Source: Seison nebaliae (Eukaryota; Rotifera; Pararotatoria; Seisonacea; Seisonidae). From it: a DNA stretch of 64,000 nucleotides. Where the stretch lies: contig JALJEE010002175.1 of the NCBI GenBank assembly GCA_023231475.1, positions 78,986-142,985 on the forward strand, in the 5' to 3' direction. This document shows, in pieces, positions 32,790 to 46,400 of the stretch. The translations under genes were made by a program, and so were the position numbers. The notes below the pieces were generated by a model, which worked only from the letters and a program-made list of their open reading frames with translations, was not told where the DNA came from and did no database searches. Positions within the stretch are counted from its first letter, which is position 1; every line of letters begins with the position of its first letter.

Positions 32790-35360
32790 ATGACGTTAAC
32801 GAATCAACATCGATCTTATAATGACATTGTAAGTAGTTCGAGAAGATTCAATTCAAATTTATTGAACGGAAGAACTAAACGAACATTAATGATCAATTCA
32901 TCGACGCATTTGTGGCAGCAGAATAGCAACAACCATTACACAGCGTTTGAACGATCAGTAGATTTGAGAGGATCTCAACGAATTACATATCCGACATGTG
33001 ATTGGAGGAAATATAAATCACTTCCATTAGATGGTGATTTGTTGAAGATATTGGACGAGAGAGATGAAGAGAGAATTAAACTGAAATTGAAAGACGAGAA
33101 AGAGAAACGATTGGGGAAACGGAAAATAATCGAAGAAGAGAAGAAAGAATTCAATAAATTGTTGAAGAAAGATGGGAATGTGGTGAAGAATTGTTCGTTG
33201 ATCGCTGCGAAATATGTTTATGAGAAAGAGAGTGAAGAGACGAAAGAAGATGAAGTAATTGTGGAATTGAGTCGATTATTTCCATCCAAGAAGAAATTTG
33301 TGAAAAATGAAAAAATTCTGAAAAATTTGTCATGTGATAATCTGGTGAAAATGGAGAATGATTCTGATAACAAAAAAGACGTGACAGATCTTCCACCAAA
33401 TGAATCAAATGGAATTAAATGTGAAAAGGAAAAAATTTTAAATTCATCAATTCGGAATGATTCGAAAATTGATAAAAATTCTTCATTCCATCAACAAATG
33501 GAGGAGAAACAAATAATTAACTTCAATACTCACAACAAGACGAAAGTGAATGAATCGATAATTAAAGAAGAAATGAAACCAATTCCATTTAACAATCAGA
33601 TAACGGTGAGTAATCCGTCAACATATTCCAACAAAATATTACCAAATGCAAATCAACATGTCACTTCAAATTCGACGAATGGTCAAATATCAACGACAAT
33701 TCCATCAACAAATCATCATTATCAAATTCCGTCGAATGTTCCACCAGCAAACTATAATCAAATTCCAGGAAATGTTCCCTCAACAAATTTTCATCATCAG
33801 ATTCCATCGAATATTCCACCAACAAATTATCATCATATTCCAGGAAATATTCCATCGACAAATTATCATCATCATATTCTAGGAAATATTCCATCTACAA
33901 ATTATCATCATAGGATTCCTGGAAATATTCCATCTACGAATTATCATCAGCAAATTCTCGGAAATATTCCTTCAACAAATCTTCCTCAACAATTTCCTGG
34001 AAATATTCCGTCAAAAAATCATCATCAACAAATTCCTGGAAATATTCCGTCAACAAATCATCATCAACAAATTCCAGGAAATATTCTGTCAACAAATCAT
34101 CATCAACAAATTCCTGGAAATATTCCGTCAACAAATCATCATCAACAAATTCCAGGAAATATTCCGTCAACAAATCATCATCAACAAATTCCTGGAAATA
34201 TTCCGTCAACAAATCATCATCAACAAATTCCTGGAAATATTCCGTCAACAAATCATCATCAACAAATTCCAGGGAATTTTCCATCTACTAATCATCAGAT
34301 ATCGACGACAGTTGCACAATCGACAAATGGAATTTCTCCATCGGTGAGAAGTGGAAGTGAAATATCAGTTAGTATTCGAGAACAGAAGAAGACTGAAAGT
34401 AAAACTGTTGAAGAGAAAGTGAAAGGAAATCGAGGGACATCAACATCATCGTCGGCGACATCGGTGAAAGCGCTATCAGAAGAGAAACCTTTTAGTTGTA
34501 AATTTTGTTCGATTCGATATAAAACTAAACCGGGATTAACTTATCATCAGAATCGATGTATCTCCAATCCCGCCTCCACCAAATATCAACAGGAACAAGC
34601 GAAACGTGCAGCTGCTGCTCAAGTAACAGCGAAATTGAAGAATGAGGAACGATTAACTACAACGAATAGTCCGAAACAATTTAATGGTTCCTCATCGAAT
34701 GGTGGTGGTGGTGGTGGTAGAACTACACCGATTGCTAATAAAACAAAAGAGATGAATCATGTAAAGAATGAGAATAATAATTTGCCATCGGTTATTCAAC
34801 GGAATTATAATCAAATGAGAGGAATGCATATGTCAATGTCGATGATGATGTCACCACAACAAAATCAATTATATCAACAAATGTATCAACAAACTCATGG
34901 AACGAATGAAATGAAGAAGAATGATGAAGATCAAAAAGATCATCATCATCAACAACAACAACAACAACAACAATATATGAGACATCAATTAAATACACAA
35001 TTATTAATGCAACAACAACAACAACAACAACAGCAAAGAATGTTATCATCAAATATGTATAATGTAATGATGCCAAAAGATGTGAATAATTTATCGACAA
35101 CAAATAATAATAATAATAATAATAATAATAATTCAGAGAGTTCTGGTACGAATTCTCCACAATTATTTCCCCCACAAACATTCCATCAATTTCAAATGTG
35201 CTCCAAACAACAACAACAACAACAACAAGCGTATTATAATTCTTTAGCACAACAACAACAGTTATTGCATGCACAAATGAATCGAGCGAATGCGATCAAA
35301 TCACCGATACGATCACCATCGTCACATTCGTCCATCTCATCTAAACGTGATGGAAATTGA
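32790..35360 (+). CDS. Requiem/DPF-like protein lacking PHD fingers, 856 aa
   Basis: A single exon. Residues about 6-85 resemble the Requiem (DPF) N-terminal domain: HRSYNDIVSSSRRFNSNLL, then SQRITYPTCDWRKYKSLPL, compare the family's GQxYSYPxxxWRKKRR. At about residues 567-590 is a zinc finger, FSCKFCSIRYKTKPGLTYH, close to the DPF finger (CDICGKRYKNRPGLSYH), but the last ligand is Cys after three residues (C-x2-C-x12-H-x3-C). DPF proteins are BAF/PBAF chromatin-remodeller subunits that normally end in two PHD fingers reading acetylated H3. Here the C-terminal 260 residues hold only Gln, Asn and His runs. Between the domains lies a 13-residue tandem repeat. The next gene starts 87 bp downstream, leaving no room for PHD exons. 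A nuclear role is inferred. Confidence 0.75.
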   Translation: MTLTNQHRSYNDIVSSSRRFNSNLLNGRTKRTLMINSSTHLWQQNSNNHYTAFERSVDLRGSQRITYPTCDWRKYKSLPLDGDLLKILDERDEERIKLKLKDEKEKRLGKRKIIEEEKKEFNKLLKKDGNVVKNCSLIAAKYVYEKESEETKEDEVIVELSRLFPSKKKFVKNEKILKNLSCDNLVKMENDSDNKKDVTDLPPNESNGIKCEKEKILNSSIRNDSKIDKNSSFHQQMEEKQIINFNTHNKTKVNESIIKEEMKPIPFNNQITVSNPSTYSNKILPNANQHVTSNSTNGQISTTIPSTNHHYQIPSNVPPANYNQIPGNVPSTNFHHQIPSNIPPTNYHHIPGNIPSTNYHHHILGNIPSTNYHHRIPGNIPSTNYHQQILGNIPSTNLPQQFPGNIPSKNHHQQIPGNIPSTNHHQQIPGNILSTNHHQQIPGNIPSTNHHQQIPGNIPSTNHHQQIPGNIPSTNHHQQIPGNIPSTNHHQQIPGNFPSTNHQISTTVAQSTNGISPSVRSGSEISVSIREQKKTESKTVEEKVKGNRGTSTSSSATSVKALSEEKPFSCKFCSIRYKTKPGLTYHQNRCISNPASTKYQQEQAKRAAAAQVTAKLKNEERLTTTNSPKQFNGSSSNGGGGGGRTTPIANKTKEMNHVKNENNNLPSVIQRNYNQMRGMHMSMSMMMSPQQNQLYQQMYQQTHGTNEMKKNDEDQKDHHHQQQQQQQQYMRHQLNTQLLMQQQQQQQQQRMLSSNMYNVMMPKDVNNLSTTNNNNNNNNNNSESSGTNSPQLFPPQTFHQFQMCSKQQQQQQQAYYNSLAQQQQLLHAQMNRANAIKSPIRSPSSHSSISSKRDGN
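33699..34298 (+). repeat. Coding minisatellite, about 16 copies of a 39-nt unit
   Basis: Tandem units encode IPGNIPSTNHHQQ (13 aa). The first 8-9 copies are diverged (IPSNVPPANYNQ, IPGNVPSTNFHHQ, ILGNIPSTNYHHR) and the later ones are nearly identical. That gradient suggests recent expansion at the 3' end. It stays in frame within the Requiem-like gene. The open antisense frame at 33934-34284 is only its shadow. Confidence 0.92.
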
Positions 35361-35447
35361 TTGACATTTTTTCTTTCATTATTTTCCATTTAATAATAAC
35401 AATCATTATCTTTTCCTTCATCTTCATTTATATATTATTAGATCGAA

Positions 35448-37062
35448 ATGTTTCTCATTCGAAATATTCGAATTATTTCTAATCATTTCCGTTTCCATTC
35501 GACAATTCCCGTTTTCGTTGAAGTGTATGGATGTCAGATGAATGTTAATGATACGGAGATTATTTATTCCATTCTCCATCGAAGTAATTTCCAGAATCAC
35601 ATAAAATTGTCAAAAGCCAAAACTTCTTCCGACGCTCAATGTCTCCTCATCAATACTTGTTCTATACGTGACGGTGCTGAACAACGTATATGGAATCGAT
35701 TGAAGTCATTGCAAAGTCGTCGTTCCCACAACTTGACAACAATCGGTATTTTGGGCTGTATGGCTGAGAGATTGAAAAACCGTTTAATTGAGAGTGGTCT
35801 AGTGGATATGGTTTGTGGACCAGATTCCTATCGTACTTTACCATCTTTCATTCGTGCAGCTGCTTCTAAATCTCAATCTCCTGATGAATTGATCGATGTA
35901 AAATTGTCAACTGACGAGACATATTCTGATGTGATTATCGATCAAATATCATCAAATTCAAAAATTTCTAGATATCTTACCATCATGCGTGGTTGTAATA
36001 ATCATTGTTCATTTTGTATAGTACCTTTTGTGAGAGGTGTGGAGAGATCTCTTCCTTTCCAATCTCTCATCGATCAAACTATAAATTTAATAAAGAATGA
36101 AAATTGTAAAGAAATTATTTTGTTGGGACAAAATGTGAACACTTATCGATATGAACGGGATGATCTTCCTAAACCAATATCGTTTCGTCCATCGCAAAAA
36201 TATGAATCGAATAAAAAAGCTAAGGAAGAATTTCTCTCATCAAATTTCAGTTCGAATATATTGCTCCGTTACGAAACCATTTCCACCAGTTATCGATTTG
36301 CTCATTTGTTGGAGACGGTGGCGGAAATCGATCCTAACGTGCGAATTCGATTTACTTCCCCACATCCAAAAGATTTCCCTGACGAAGTTATTTAATTCCA
36401 TAAAAATATTAAATTAAATAAATTTCCATAAAACCGTTCTGCAGGTTCTCCAAGTGATGAAACGTCACAGAAATATTTGTCAATCAATTCACTTACCGGC
36501 CCAAAGTGGAAGTAATCGAATTTTAGAATTAATGAAGAGGAATTATACAAAAGAAATTTATCTGGAATTGGTGGAACATATTCGTTCCATTCTCCCAGAT
36601 ATTTCATTCACATCAGATTTTATTGCAGGATTTTGTGATGAAACAGAAGAAGATCATCAACAAACTTTAGATTTGATAGATAAATGTCGATATCGATTTG
36701 TTTATTCGTTTCCGTTCAGTCTTCGTGAGAAAACGAAGGCTCATCGTCATCTTTCAGATAACGTCGATTTTCACACGAAAAGGAGAAGACACGAAGAAAT
36801 TTGCGAATTATGGAGACGAATAGCAACGGAAGAGAATGAGAAATTGATCGGAATGAATCGAATAGTTTTGGTGGACGGAAGAGCGAAAAGGAGGAAGGAA
36901 GATCATGTCCAAGGTAGAATTGATGAAGGCGTTCGATGTAATCTCTTACATCAAGTCAATGGTACGATGTTGAAAGACGGAGATTATGTGATGGTGAAAA
37001 TTTTATCTGTCTCCTCTCAATCCGTTTATGGGAAACCGTTAGAACTTATTCAGAATTTATAA
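35448..37062 (+). CDS. CDK5RAP1: CDK5RAP1-type tRNA methylthiotransferase, 518 aa
   Basis: Radical-SAM enzyme that adds a methylthio group to i6A37 of mitochondrial tRNAs, homologous to MiaB. Exons 35448-36386 and 36445-37062 join in phase 0 (DFPDE/VLQVMKRH). The basic, hydroxylated N-terminus (MFLIRNIRIISNHFRF) looks like a mitochondrial presequence. The UPF0004 domain has its three cluster cysteines in YGCQMNVNDTEI, LINTCSIRDGAEQ and GILGCMAERL. The radical-SAM motif is CNNHCSFC at about residue 183, followed by VPFVRGVERS. Then come LLGQNVNTY, FTSPHPKDF, HLPAQSGSNRIL and TSDFIAGFCDETEEDH, and a C-terminal TRAM domain ending VYGKPLELIQNL. All metal ligands are present. Starts 87 bp after the Requiem-like gene. 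Confidence 0.92.
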
Positions 37063-37428
37063 TTGTTTTTATAAACGAATTTAAATTAATTTTAATTTTA
37101 AATTTAATTTAATAAATTCTCTTAATTTCTTATTAAATTTAATAAATTCTCTAATTTCTCAAAAAAAATTTATATAATTTCCTTTCATTTCCAAATAATT
37201 TTAATAAATTATCTTAACTTTTATTCTACTATTAGAACTTTAATAGATCAAATAAACATTCAAGATTAAAATGCGATTTTTGTTCATTTTTTTGGGGAAA
37301 TTTTGCGAAGAAATATCGATGAAGAAAAGATAAAATAGAAATCCATTCACAATTTAAAATTGATAGAGAAAATGATGACGAAGAAATTAGAGGCGAAAAA
37401 TAGAGAAGTCATTCTCAAATGTGTCAAT
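37063..37428. other. Shared 3' region of convergent genes
   Basis: 366 bp of very AT-rich DNA between two converging stop codons, which must hold both 3' UTRs and poly(A) sites. Confidence 0.5.
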
Positions 37429-40400
37429 TTAATTTTGAAAATGGGCAGAATAAGATTTCTTCAATATCGATCGATAATCGTCATAATTATTCTGATCGTT
37501 AAATCTCATTAGATTCTTTCGTCTAATTTTGTCAATATTGTTGTTGTTGTTGTTGTTATTGTTGTTATTATTGTTATTTGAATTATTCATCGAATTATTT
37601 TTATGAGAATTCGAAAGATTTTGACTCTTTCTATGACAATGACGTTGTTGTTGTTGTTGTTGTTGGGAGTAGTTGAGGAAATGTTGATTTGGAGATAATT
37701 GTTTCGATGTTTCCATCATACGTTCATGAATCGATGTACTAATGATATCGGCATCAGCATCATCATCCAAATTCACTTGATCATTTGACAATAAATCATC
37801 ATCCATAAAACTGTTATTATCATCCTGGAAACTTAATTGACCATGCATGTCTAATGAAGTGTTATTGGAGCGATTGAGAGTATTCTGGTAACGTTGTGAT
37901 GAATTGGTCGGCGTTGAAGATAAAATTCTTCCGTTTTTCTTCAGAGTCGAATAATCGTTGAATGTAATATCGTCTGTCTCTTGTTTCTGTCGGTTCTTCA
38001 TTTGAAGCTCATATTGTTGTCGTTTCTGTCGTTCGACCATTCGTTCTCTTTGATCATTCAACATCAAATTCTCTTTCACAAGAAACTTCGTATAATCATT
38101 CGGATTGAGTGCCAAATTCTTCACATTTCGATTCGGAACATCTTTCGGAATATTCGAATTAATTATCGTCTCTAACGATCTCATCATATTAGCGAGACAA
38201 GGCGATTGAGACGTTTGACAATTCTTCATAATCTCATTCAATTTCTCCTTGTCTAATTGGACGGTTTCGCATCGTTTCTGTTGTTGAATGATATCTCGAT
38301 AGAATTGAAGTCTCTGAGTTGTTTGAGCATACACTTCATGAAGTGGGGAAATTCCATCATCATTACCATCATTATTCCTACTCTGATGCATTGCACTTGA
38401 TGAATTTTCGATTTTTTCATTTAAATTGTGTAATTTGTCGAATTCTTTTTCGAGACATTTTCTCGTTTCCAAACTGAAATCATCATAATAATCGTGGAGT
38501 ATTTGAATGATATTTTCTGGATGTAATTCTTGGAAATTCTTCGAATAATCCACCAAATTCATCCCTTCTCTTTTCTCCGTTGTTTGTCCATTTTCGTCTT
38601 CTACCAATGAGTGAGTGGTCGACCTTTGAGGTGATTGACATTCGGATGAGACTCCACTCGATGAACTAGCCACATCGATCGGTTTAACTTGACTAATGAA
38701 AACTCTGTCCAGTGGCAATTCTAAAGAATCGTGAGAGAAACGTCCGGAATCGGTTGATGATTTATTTTTGGAAGAATCGGAATGTTGATTCAATTGTCGA
38801 AGTTCGTTCGATAATCTCGACGAGTTAGTATAAGACGAATAAGCGGTAGAAGTGGAGGATGAACCAGTGGAGAATGGAGAACAAAGTGTACCACAATTCA
38901 TTCGATTTTTCGTTATGGTCGATCTCGCTCGATGTGATTTGATCGATTGTTGTTTATCGAGTGATCGACCGAATCGTTTATGGATAGACGGCTCTACCGA
39001 ATGACTGCGCTTCATTTCAGAACGATTCGATTCATCAACAACTGATCTTGCCGATTGTAATAACGGTTTTCTTAAATGACGTTGTCTTTGTGATTTCCAT
39101 CTTCTTCCTCCGTCTTTCTCATTCTCTTCACTCATCCGATGATGATATAATAATTCGTTTCTCAATTCATAATTCTCCACTTTCAAATCGGTGAATTTCG
39201 TTTGTAGATTCCTCTCGAACGAGGAAATATAATTTCGGAAAGAATCGAGAAATTTATACAATTCCGATTGTTGTTGGACAACATATTCCGTGTTCAATTT
39301 AATCGCCTCCTTCAATTGAATATTGATCACATTCTTCTCTTCCATTAGTTCTCGTTTCTCCTTCGATAAAACCGCCACCTTCTCTGAGAGAAGAGAACAA
39401 GTTTCCACCATTTTCAAATATCTCACACATTCCGAATGACCATTATAATCGGCGAGAATGATGGGCGTATGTCCCGCATTGTTCGCTTCTATCGTACTCA
39501 CATTCAACTCCACTAAAATTTGCAAGCACGACATATGACCATATTTGGCCGCTAGATGAGCCGCATTATTACTATTATAAGCATTCTTCAAATTGAGACT
39601 GATATTCATTTTCATCATAATATCACAAATGAATAATAGACATTTATCTTCTCCATATTTCGCAGCGATATGCAACAATGGTTTCTTCCCGTTCGAATGT
39701 CTAATTGAATTCGTCTGATTCATTTCGATGAAATCCGAATAAGGAATCTCTTCAGTTTTTCCTTCATGTGTACTGAAAGAATTACAAATTGGAAATGTAC
39801 TTGTTGCAGCTGAGATTGTCTCGTCATCATTTTCTTCATTTGGATTTATATAATTCTCATAATCATAAAATAACAGATCTTTCCAAGAAGAATGATTCTC
39901 AAATAACGTTTTTAACACTTCCAATTCTCCGTGCTAAATAGAAATGGCGTTAATATAAAAGAGAAAAAAAACTTAACTTTTACTGCAACACAAGCAGCCG
40001 TGAATCCTTTATTGTCCATGGTGCGCGCCAAAATCGGTTTCTCTTTCAATAGGAATCTGACACTCTCCAAACAACGCTGAGCCACGGCTACATGGAGTAG
40101 ACTGTTCTCATGTTTGTCAGAAATGAGAAAGAGATCTTTTTGATTCGAATACAAATTCCTTCCTTCCCAATCTTTTATCAAATTGGCGAAATTCTATGGA
40201 AGAAAATGGGAAAAAATTATAATTTGAAATAATTTTTAAAATAAAATTTTCAGTATAAAATTTTGCAAAATAAAATTTAAAAAACATTAAAATGTTCCCG
40301 GAAAGAAATTGAAAATGTTTAAATTTTCAAAGAAAAAAATTTCCTTACAAAAATTTGTTGAATCAAATTGAAATACATGAAAAAGTGTCAAGGAAAGGAA

Positions 40401-43400
40401 TTTTGTTTCAAATAATGAAGATAAAAATGAAGAGAATTTTTTTTGTCACTAGAAAACTTTTATAAATTTTTCAAACTAAAATATTATTTAGGTGGATGAG
40501 GCTACGAATCCTTCGCTGTCACATTCTTTTCGTTCGAATTCTAATGACAAAAAAATAGATACATTATGAGAATGCAGTCAAGTGGAAGAATATAATTGTG
40601 TTGTCATTCCACAAGAAATATTCCTTTCTCTCATCGTATAATCATTGACCGTAATTAGATTTAAGTTGCTCGTCTTTTCCTTAGTCGAGAGAGAATTGTT
40701 CGATATTTGTACGAGAACTGTTGATTTCCTCACCCAGAACAACCGTTAATAAAAATACGAGTGATTCGATTTAGATCGGATGAGATTATTGAATGTTGGA
40801 AGATTCCGGGTGATGGAATATTGGAGAACGACTCACCGGATAATGAGATAGAGTCGGGGAGTAATACTTCTCAATACGTAACATAATTGATAAGTTGCCG
40901 AGTGTGGTGTATGTGGTAGAATAATAGAATGGAATTAGAATCTGATATCTGGTCATTATTCTTTTCTACTCAATGAATTTGTGACAAAGTTTGATGAAAA
41001 GGAATGACCGACAATGAAAGTGGGTCGAATAGATTTCTTCTTTTTTCTCCACCGCCAATACATGAATTCCATCAGTCTTATTAAATGAATTCCATGATAT
41101 CTTCCAAGGTATCTCCTGCCCGATTACGAGCGGCAATTGCTTAATATTGCTCCGAGACAAATGGAAACTTTTCACTCATATGACGTGAACTGTTTGGTTA
41201 GACTTAGAGTAAACAAACAAACTCAATTATCAAATTCCTAATTAATCGATGTACCTCGAAGGCGTTCCTACATTTATTATCTCTTCCTAAACAACGATAA
41301 TCTTCCCAATTGATTGGAATTGTTATATTCGTGGGAATAATCCGGAAAAAATAATCAATAGAACCCTATGGTACCACAGACGCCTCTCTCACTTTCTCTC
41401 TCTTCTCTTTATCATCAATCGGTCAATCGTATTATCATTATCATATATCAGAACTTTCACAAATATCGATCATTAAAGGTGATCAACATGTCTTCCAGAG
41501 ATGTACTTCATCCAATGTACACATGTACTCGCCACCCCTCACACTATCTCCCTTCTAATGCATACTTCTCATACACTCTGATACTGATGATGATGATAAT
41601 GATGAATGATTGAATTTTGAAGCAGAAAAAAGCTTCCCAGACCACGAAGCAAAGATTTAATATAAATAAATGTCGAAAGTGACGTCCATTGGGAGAATTT
41701 TCTAATCAGATACAGGAATATGTACATTGATAAATTGGGAGAAGAAAACGATTATCTGAATATTTCCTCCACAATTCCTCTGAACGACCAAACTGTTCTG
41801 GAAGAAACATTCACATGAGAACCATTCGCTTTCAAATGAAGCATACCAAATTGGGAGAAAAAGAGAGTGTGAATTGTTTTCGTTTATCTTATCAAATGTC
41901 TTCGTTAGAAGGGTAATTTGACGGGAAGAAGTTTGAAAGAAATTCCTGAGAATTCATTTAAAGTTTTCGAATTAGACGAGAAAAAAAATTGGAAAATCGT
42001 TTGAGATATATTATCAATCAGACAACGAGATTCCATATGAATGAATGAATTAAAAGGAAACTCTTTCTCTGAAGAATATGAAGCAATTTGGTTGATGGTG
42101 AGAATGTGAAGCAAGTAGTAATAATTAACGAGAACTGATAATGGAAAAAGATTTTTGTTTTCATTTCGACATTTGTAGTTGTAAAAAGAGTGAACAAGTG
42201 AACTCCGATCAGTTTTATGTTTTCTCTTACCTTTTGTTTCACATGCGAACAATGGAAATGGAAATGTATTCCGTTATAAAAACACATTTAGAGAATTGAG
42301 TACAATGACCAATTCATATAATATGATGTCAGGAGAATTGTTTGCAACTACGACGAGTAGTCACGATGGCGATACACTGTTGTCTAATGCTGGTAAATTA
42401 ATGGTATCTTTCTCCAATTGACAGAATTATTTTCAGATGGAATTGATGTTTATTTCTAATGATTTTCCTTTCCTACCATACTCAGATTAGCATTCGTCTT
42501 ACATAATTTATGAGTTGGTAAATATGGGTGAGGTAAATTACGTGAACATTTAGAATTCCTTCTACAACTGAACCCTGAGACGAAGGCAAAGAAAATTGAT
42601 AAATAATTTTTTGGTTGATTAATCAATTGAAAACAGAAAAAATTGTTCTGTTATTAATCAACCAATTTTCTCCAGGAGGAATATGAGTCGTATCGATTTA
42701 TATAAAAAACAAGAATTCTCTAATTGTTTCGTTGGTTGGGGAAAGTAGAAAACGTTTAGGCTTAAGGCGAAGTTTATTTGACTGAACTAGAATTGTGGAA
42801 ATCTTTCGATTTCGAATCAACAAATATCGTCACTTTATATGACTGAATGTGAAGAGGATTGATTGTGGAATAATTTATCATGTTAGTGAAGTAGATCGAT
42901 TGATGAATTGTGTATATGATTCTACATTTGCATATGCAATATCATATAATTTAATTTATCTCCACAATCAAATAAGTTGTTGATTTGGGGAGAGGAAATG
43001 ACCAATGGCTATTTGGTGGTCTATCTCCAATTCCATGTATCTCCTCCTCATCCACGAAGTGTATTGTCAAGTTGTAAAGATGAGAAATGGAATGAACAGT
43101 CCCACATCTCTCCAACACCATAAATCTATGGTTTGATGGTAGAAATGATGGAAATGGTGGGAAGAGTAGATATAGTTTCGATTTGTTGAGAATGTATGGA
43201 GATGTTTGATCTATCAATTCACAATTGGAATATACATCAGATGCTGCTACTCTTTCTTATTATAATTGATTAAGGAAAAATAGTTTATGATGTCGAATAA
43301 ACATTTATTAGATGATTCGACTTGAATAAGAAGAAGAAGAAGAAATTCATATTTCTCCCACAATGAGGTTGGTTTAAAGAGGTTACTCTTCAAGAAACAT

Positions 43401-46400
43401 CTGAGGAAACATGATTAGATGAATCAAATGTTCATAATCGATTACATAAAATCGATCGATCTATGACATAAAACCATAAATCTACTAACGATCGAGAGTG
43501 AAGAAGAAATTTATCGGCGCAGCTGTTTATCTCCAGATTTGATGAATTGTTTTCATTCAACTACATTTCAAGTAGAGTAAACCACTATCCGGTCTATTCA
43601 AATAAGTGAAATAATTTCGAAATTCAATTCACTCACAATCAATAAAAGTCTGTCCGAACAAACGGAAATGGTTTGATTATTCTCCTCATTTTCCTTATTT
43701 ATCACCCAAAATAACAAATGGATAAGAATTGCGGAGAGTTGTGCAGGATATGCAATAAATGTCGCGGCGATTGATTTACGCAGAAGTCCATTCAAAGGAA
43801 AGAATTGGAACGTATTCATAAATCAAACAGAAAACAATTTGATTAATTCAAATAAGTTAAGAGGCAAATTCTTAAATGGAAAACGGTTGGATGAGGAACC
43901 TGAAGATCGGAAGAAGAATTAGAAGAAGTAAACTGAAGAAGAATTAGAAGAAGTAAACTGAAGAAGAATTAGTAGAAGTAAACTGAAGAAGAATTAGAAG
44001 AAGTAAAATACAGAAGAATTAGGTAAACGAGAATGTGGGAGTGACGGAAATCGTTTGCTCAATAACTGATAAATATGTGAGGTAGAAAAAAACATATAAT
44101 TGAATTGAGACTAATAACAATAATTGAGTGTATGATGTTGAATAGGATACTTTGACTAGGAGAAGAGGAAAAGTTGGAAGAAATAGTAGTTTCATTTTCA
44201 TGTTCCGATTTTCTCCGGAAGGAAAGTTTCGCGAATATTTTCATTCTCTATTACATGATACGATGATAAAATGATAATCTACCAAACTCTCCTTTTCCTC
44301 CTCTCCATTCTTCTCGACGTTCTTATATCTAAACAGAACGGAATGAGATAAGAAAATAAATTTAATTTCTTCAAAAATATTGATTTCATTTAATCAGGTA
44401 ACACCAGACACACGACCACCTCAAAGATGATAATGTTACATTTGATTTGTTTTCAACGAGACAATAGGAGGGAGAGAAGGCACCCGATGGTGAAACATAA
44501 AATCGAAATACATTTCAATCGATATATCGTCCCCATGTTTTCCTTACCGACGACGACGATGACGACGACAACCATAATTAGAACAAAAATAAAAGACAAG
44601 AATGGAATGCGGAACTTGAAACAAGAAGATGAGAGGCAAATTACACATTTTCCTTAGTTTTAATGACGATGTAATTTTGATCTGAATTAAATGAAAAACA
44701 TAAAACTTAAAAAAACTTCCTCCACTCTCACGGATGGCCGTACTCTGTGTTATATCGAAAATTAGTAAAATAAATTTTTGAAAAAATAATATCTACTTTT
44801 ATTGGAGATAAATGATTGAAATAGATGTTTGATAATCGTCTAATTCTACATCATCGATGAAATGGAAATAATCGGGTAGTCGATTATTTTGGAAATATAA
44901 CGGTTGAATCGAATTGATAGTGAAAGGTGTTGAAATATTTTCCTTTTATTTTTCAGAAACTACCTTGAACTCCAAATACATTTCTGTGCATGGAATTCCA
45001 ACAAGTGCTTATATTGATACCAGTTACCATAGAAACGGAGTCCGCTACTCATGATTAATTTTCAATCATTTAATTGGATGGAGTTCAATGGAATGTGTTT
45101 AGATGAAATAATGAGAAACGATCGACATTCATTTTGACAATTGTGAAATTTATATTATTATGATTCCGATCATAATCGAAGGGTTCTTAGGGAGAAGGAC
45201 TCCCTCACTTTCCCTCACCGAATTTTCTACTTCACTTCATGCAAATAATTCTTTCAATTAATCGGAAAACAACTCGATGAATGAAAGAATCATATGATTC
45301 TCCATACAATGAGACAAATGCATCAGAAGATCAAAGAGGTGTGGGGAAATTATCAACACTGAAATTTAGGTCATATGTTGGGAGAGAGGGGAGGGGCGAG
45401 AGAGGAAAAACTTAAATTAAATGGTATTGATTCGATTGATAACGTTTGTCAATAGGATAACAACAAATTTTGAGTATATCATTGACACAGTTCGAATGTT
45501 CATCATCTCGTCAGATTTGACTAACGTAAGAATTTTTTTTCTTTATTCATTCGAATGTTCAATATTCTAATAGATGATATGATGATATTGAAGAAAAACT
45601 TTTGAATTTCTCTGAGAACGGACAAGAAAATATTTTCGAAGATAAATTTCTTCCATGAACAGAAGATCCTAAAGATAGTTAAATATGTACTGGTAATGGA
45701 ATGTATTTTAACAATCAAATTAACCAAAAGAAAATGGAGAAGGTTAGTGAAATAGAAGATGATGGAAATACGAATCGTTTGGTGTTGAGACGTTCCGAAT
45801 AAGAAGATCGATTACATAACAAACAGCTAAAGCCGAATGGATGAAGATATCGGAAAGATTTTCCTTCAATTACATCTTCTCAAGGAATGAATGAATATGT
45901 TATCCGGAAAATTTATTCCCTTTTATTCTCGTTTTCCTCACTTCGAATTCTTCATTCTTTCATTTCAAATCGGTTTGGATATGAGACGATTTTGTTCGAA
46001 TGTTCATAAATAAAAATATTCTGTCACAAATAATTCTTATCTTGTCAAATTCCTTATGATTGTGCGAACAATTTACGTCTAGCGATAAGTGAGAAATCGT
46101 GATGAAGATGAATCATATTGAATGGGGGGAAAAGAATTCCGATAAACTTCTCTCCAACTTTTCTGGAGCAATCAACTATTCGTTATCGGGTGGTGTGATG
46201 AGCAGAAATTATTAATAATATCTTCCGATTAATATCGGAAATGATAAGAAACACTTCCGCTCCCTCCGACAAATACACGTTAAGTCAATATTGAACTTGG
46301 AGTATTTGTAGATGGGCAAATGGTTTTGCTCCATCTTTCTAACATATCTCTTCTCCGCTCAGAATGGTTGGAGGAAATGTACAGGAAATGTTTGTTAATC

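Noticed and set aside
33934-34284. Minus-strand repetitive ORF (LLTEYFQEFVDDD repeats)
   Set aside because: Antisense shadow of the 39-nt coding minisatellite.
33699-34298. CRISPR-like array
   Set aside because: Units are contiguous, without spacers, in frame within a eukaryotic gene.
34792-35274. 160-codon minus-strand ORF rich in Val and Tyr
   Set aside because: Shadow of the CAA/AAT homopolymer runs in the Requiem-like gene.
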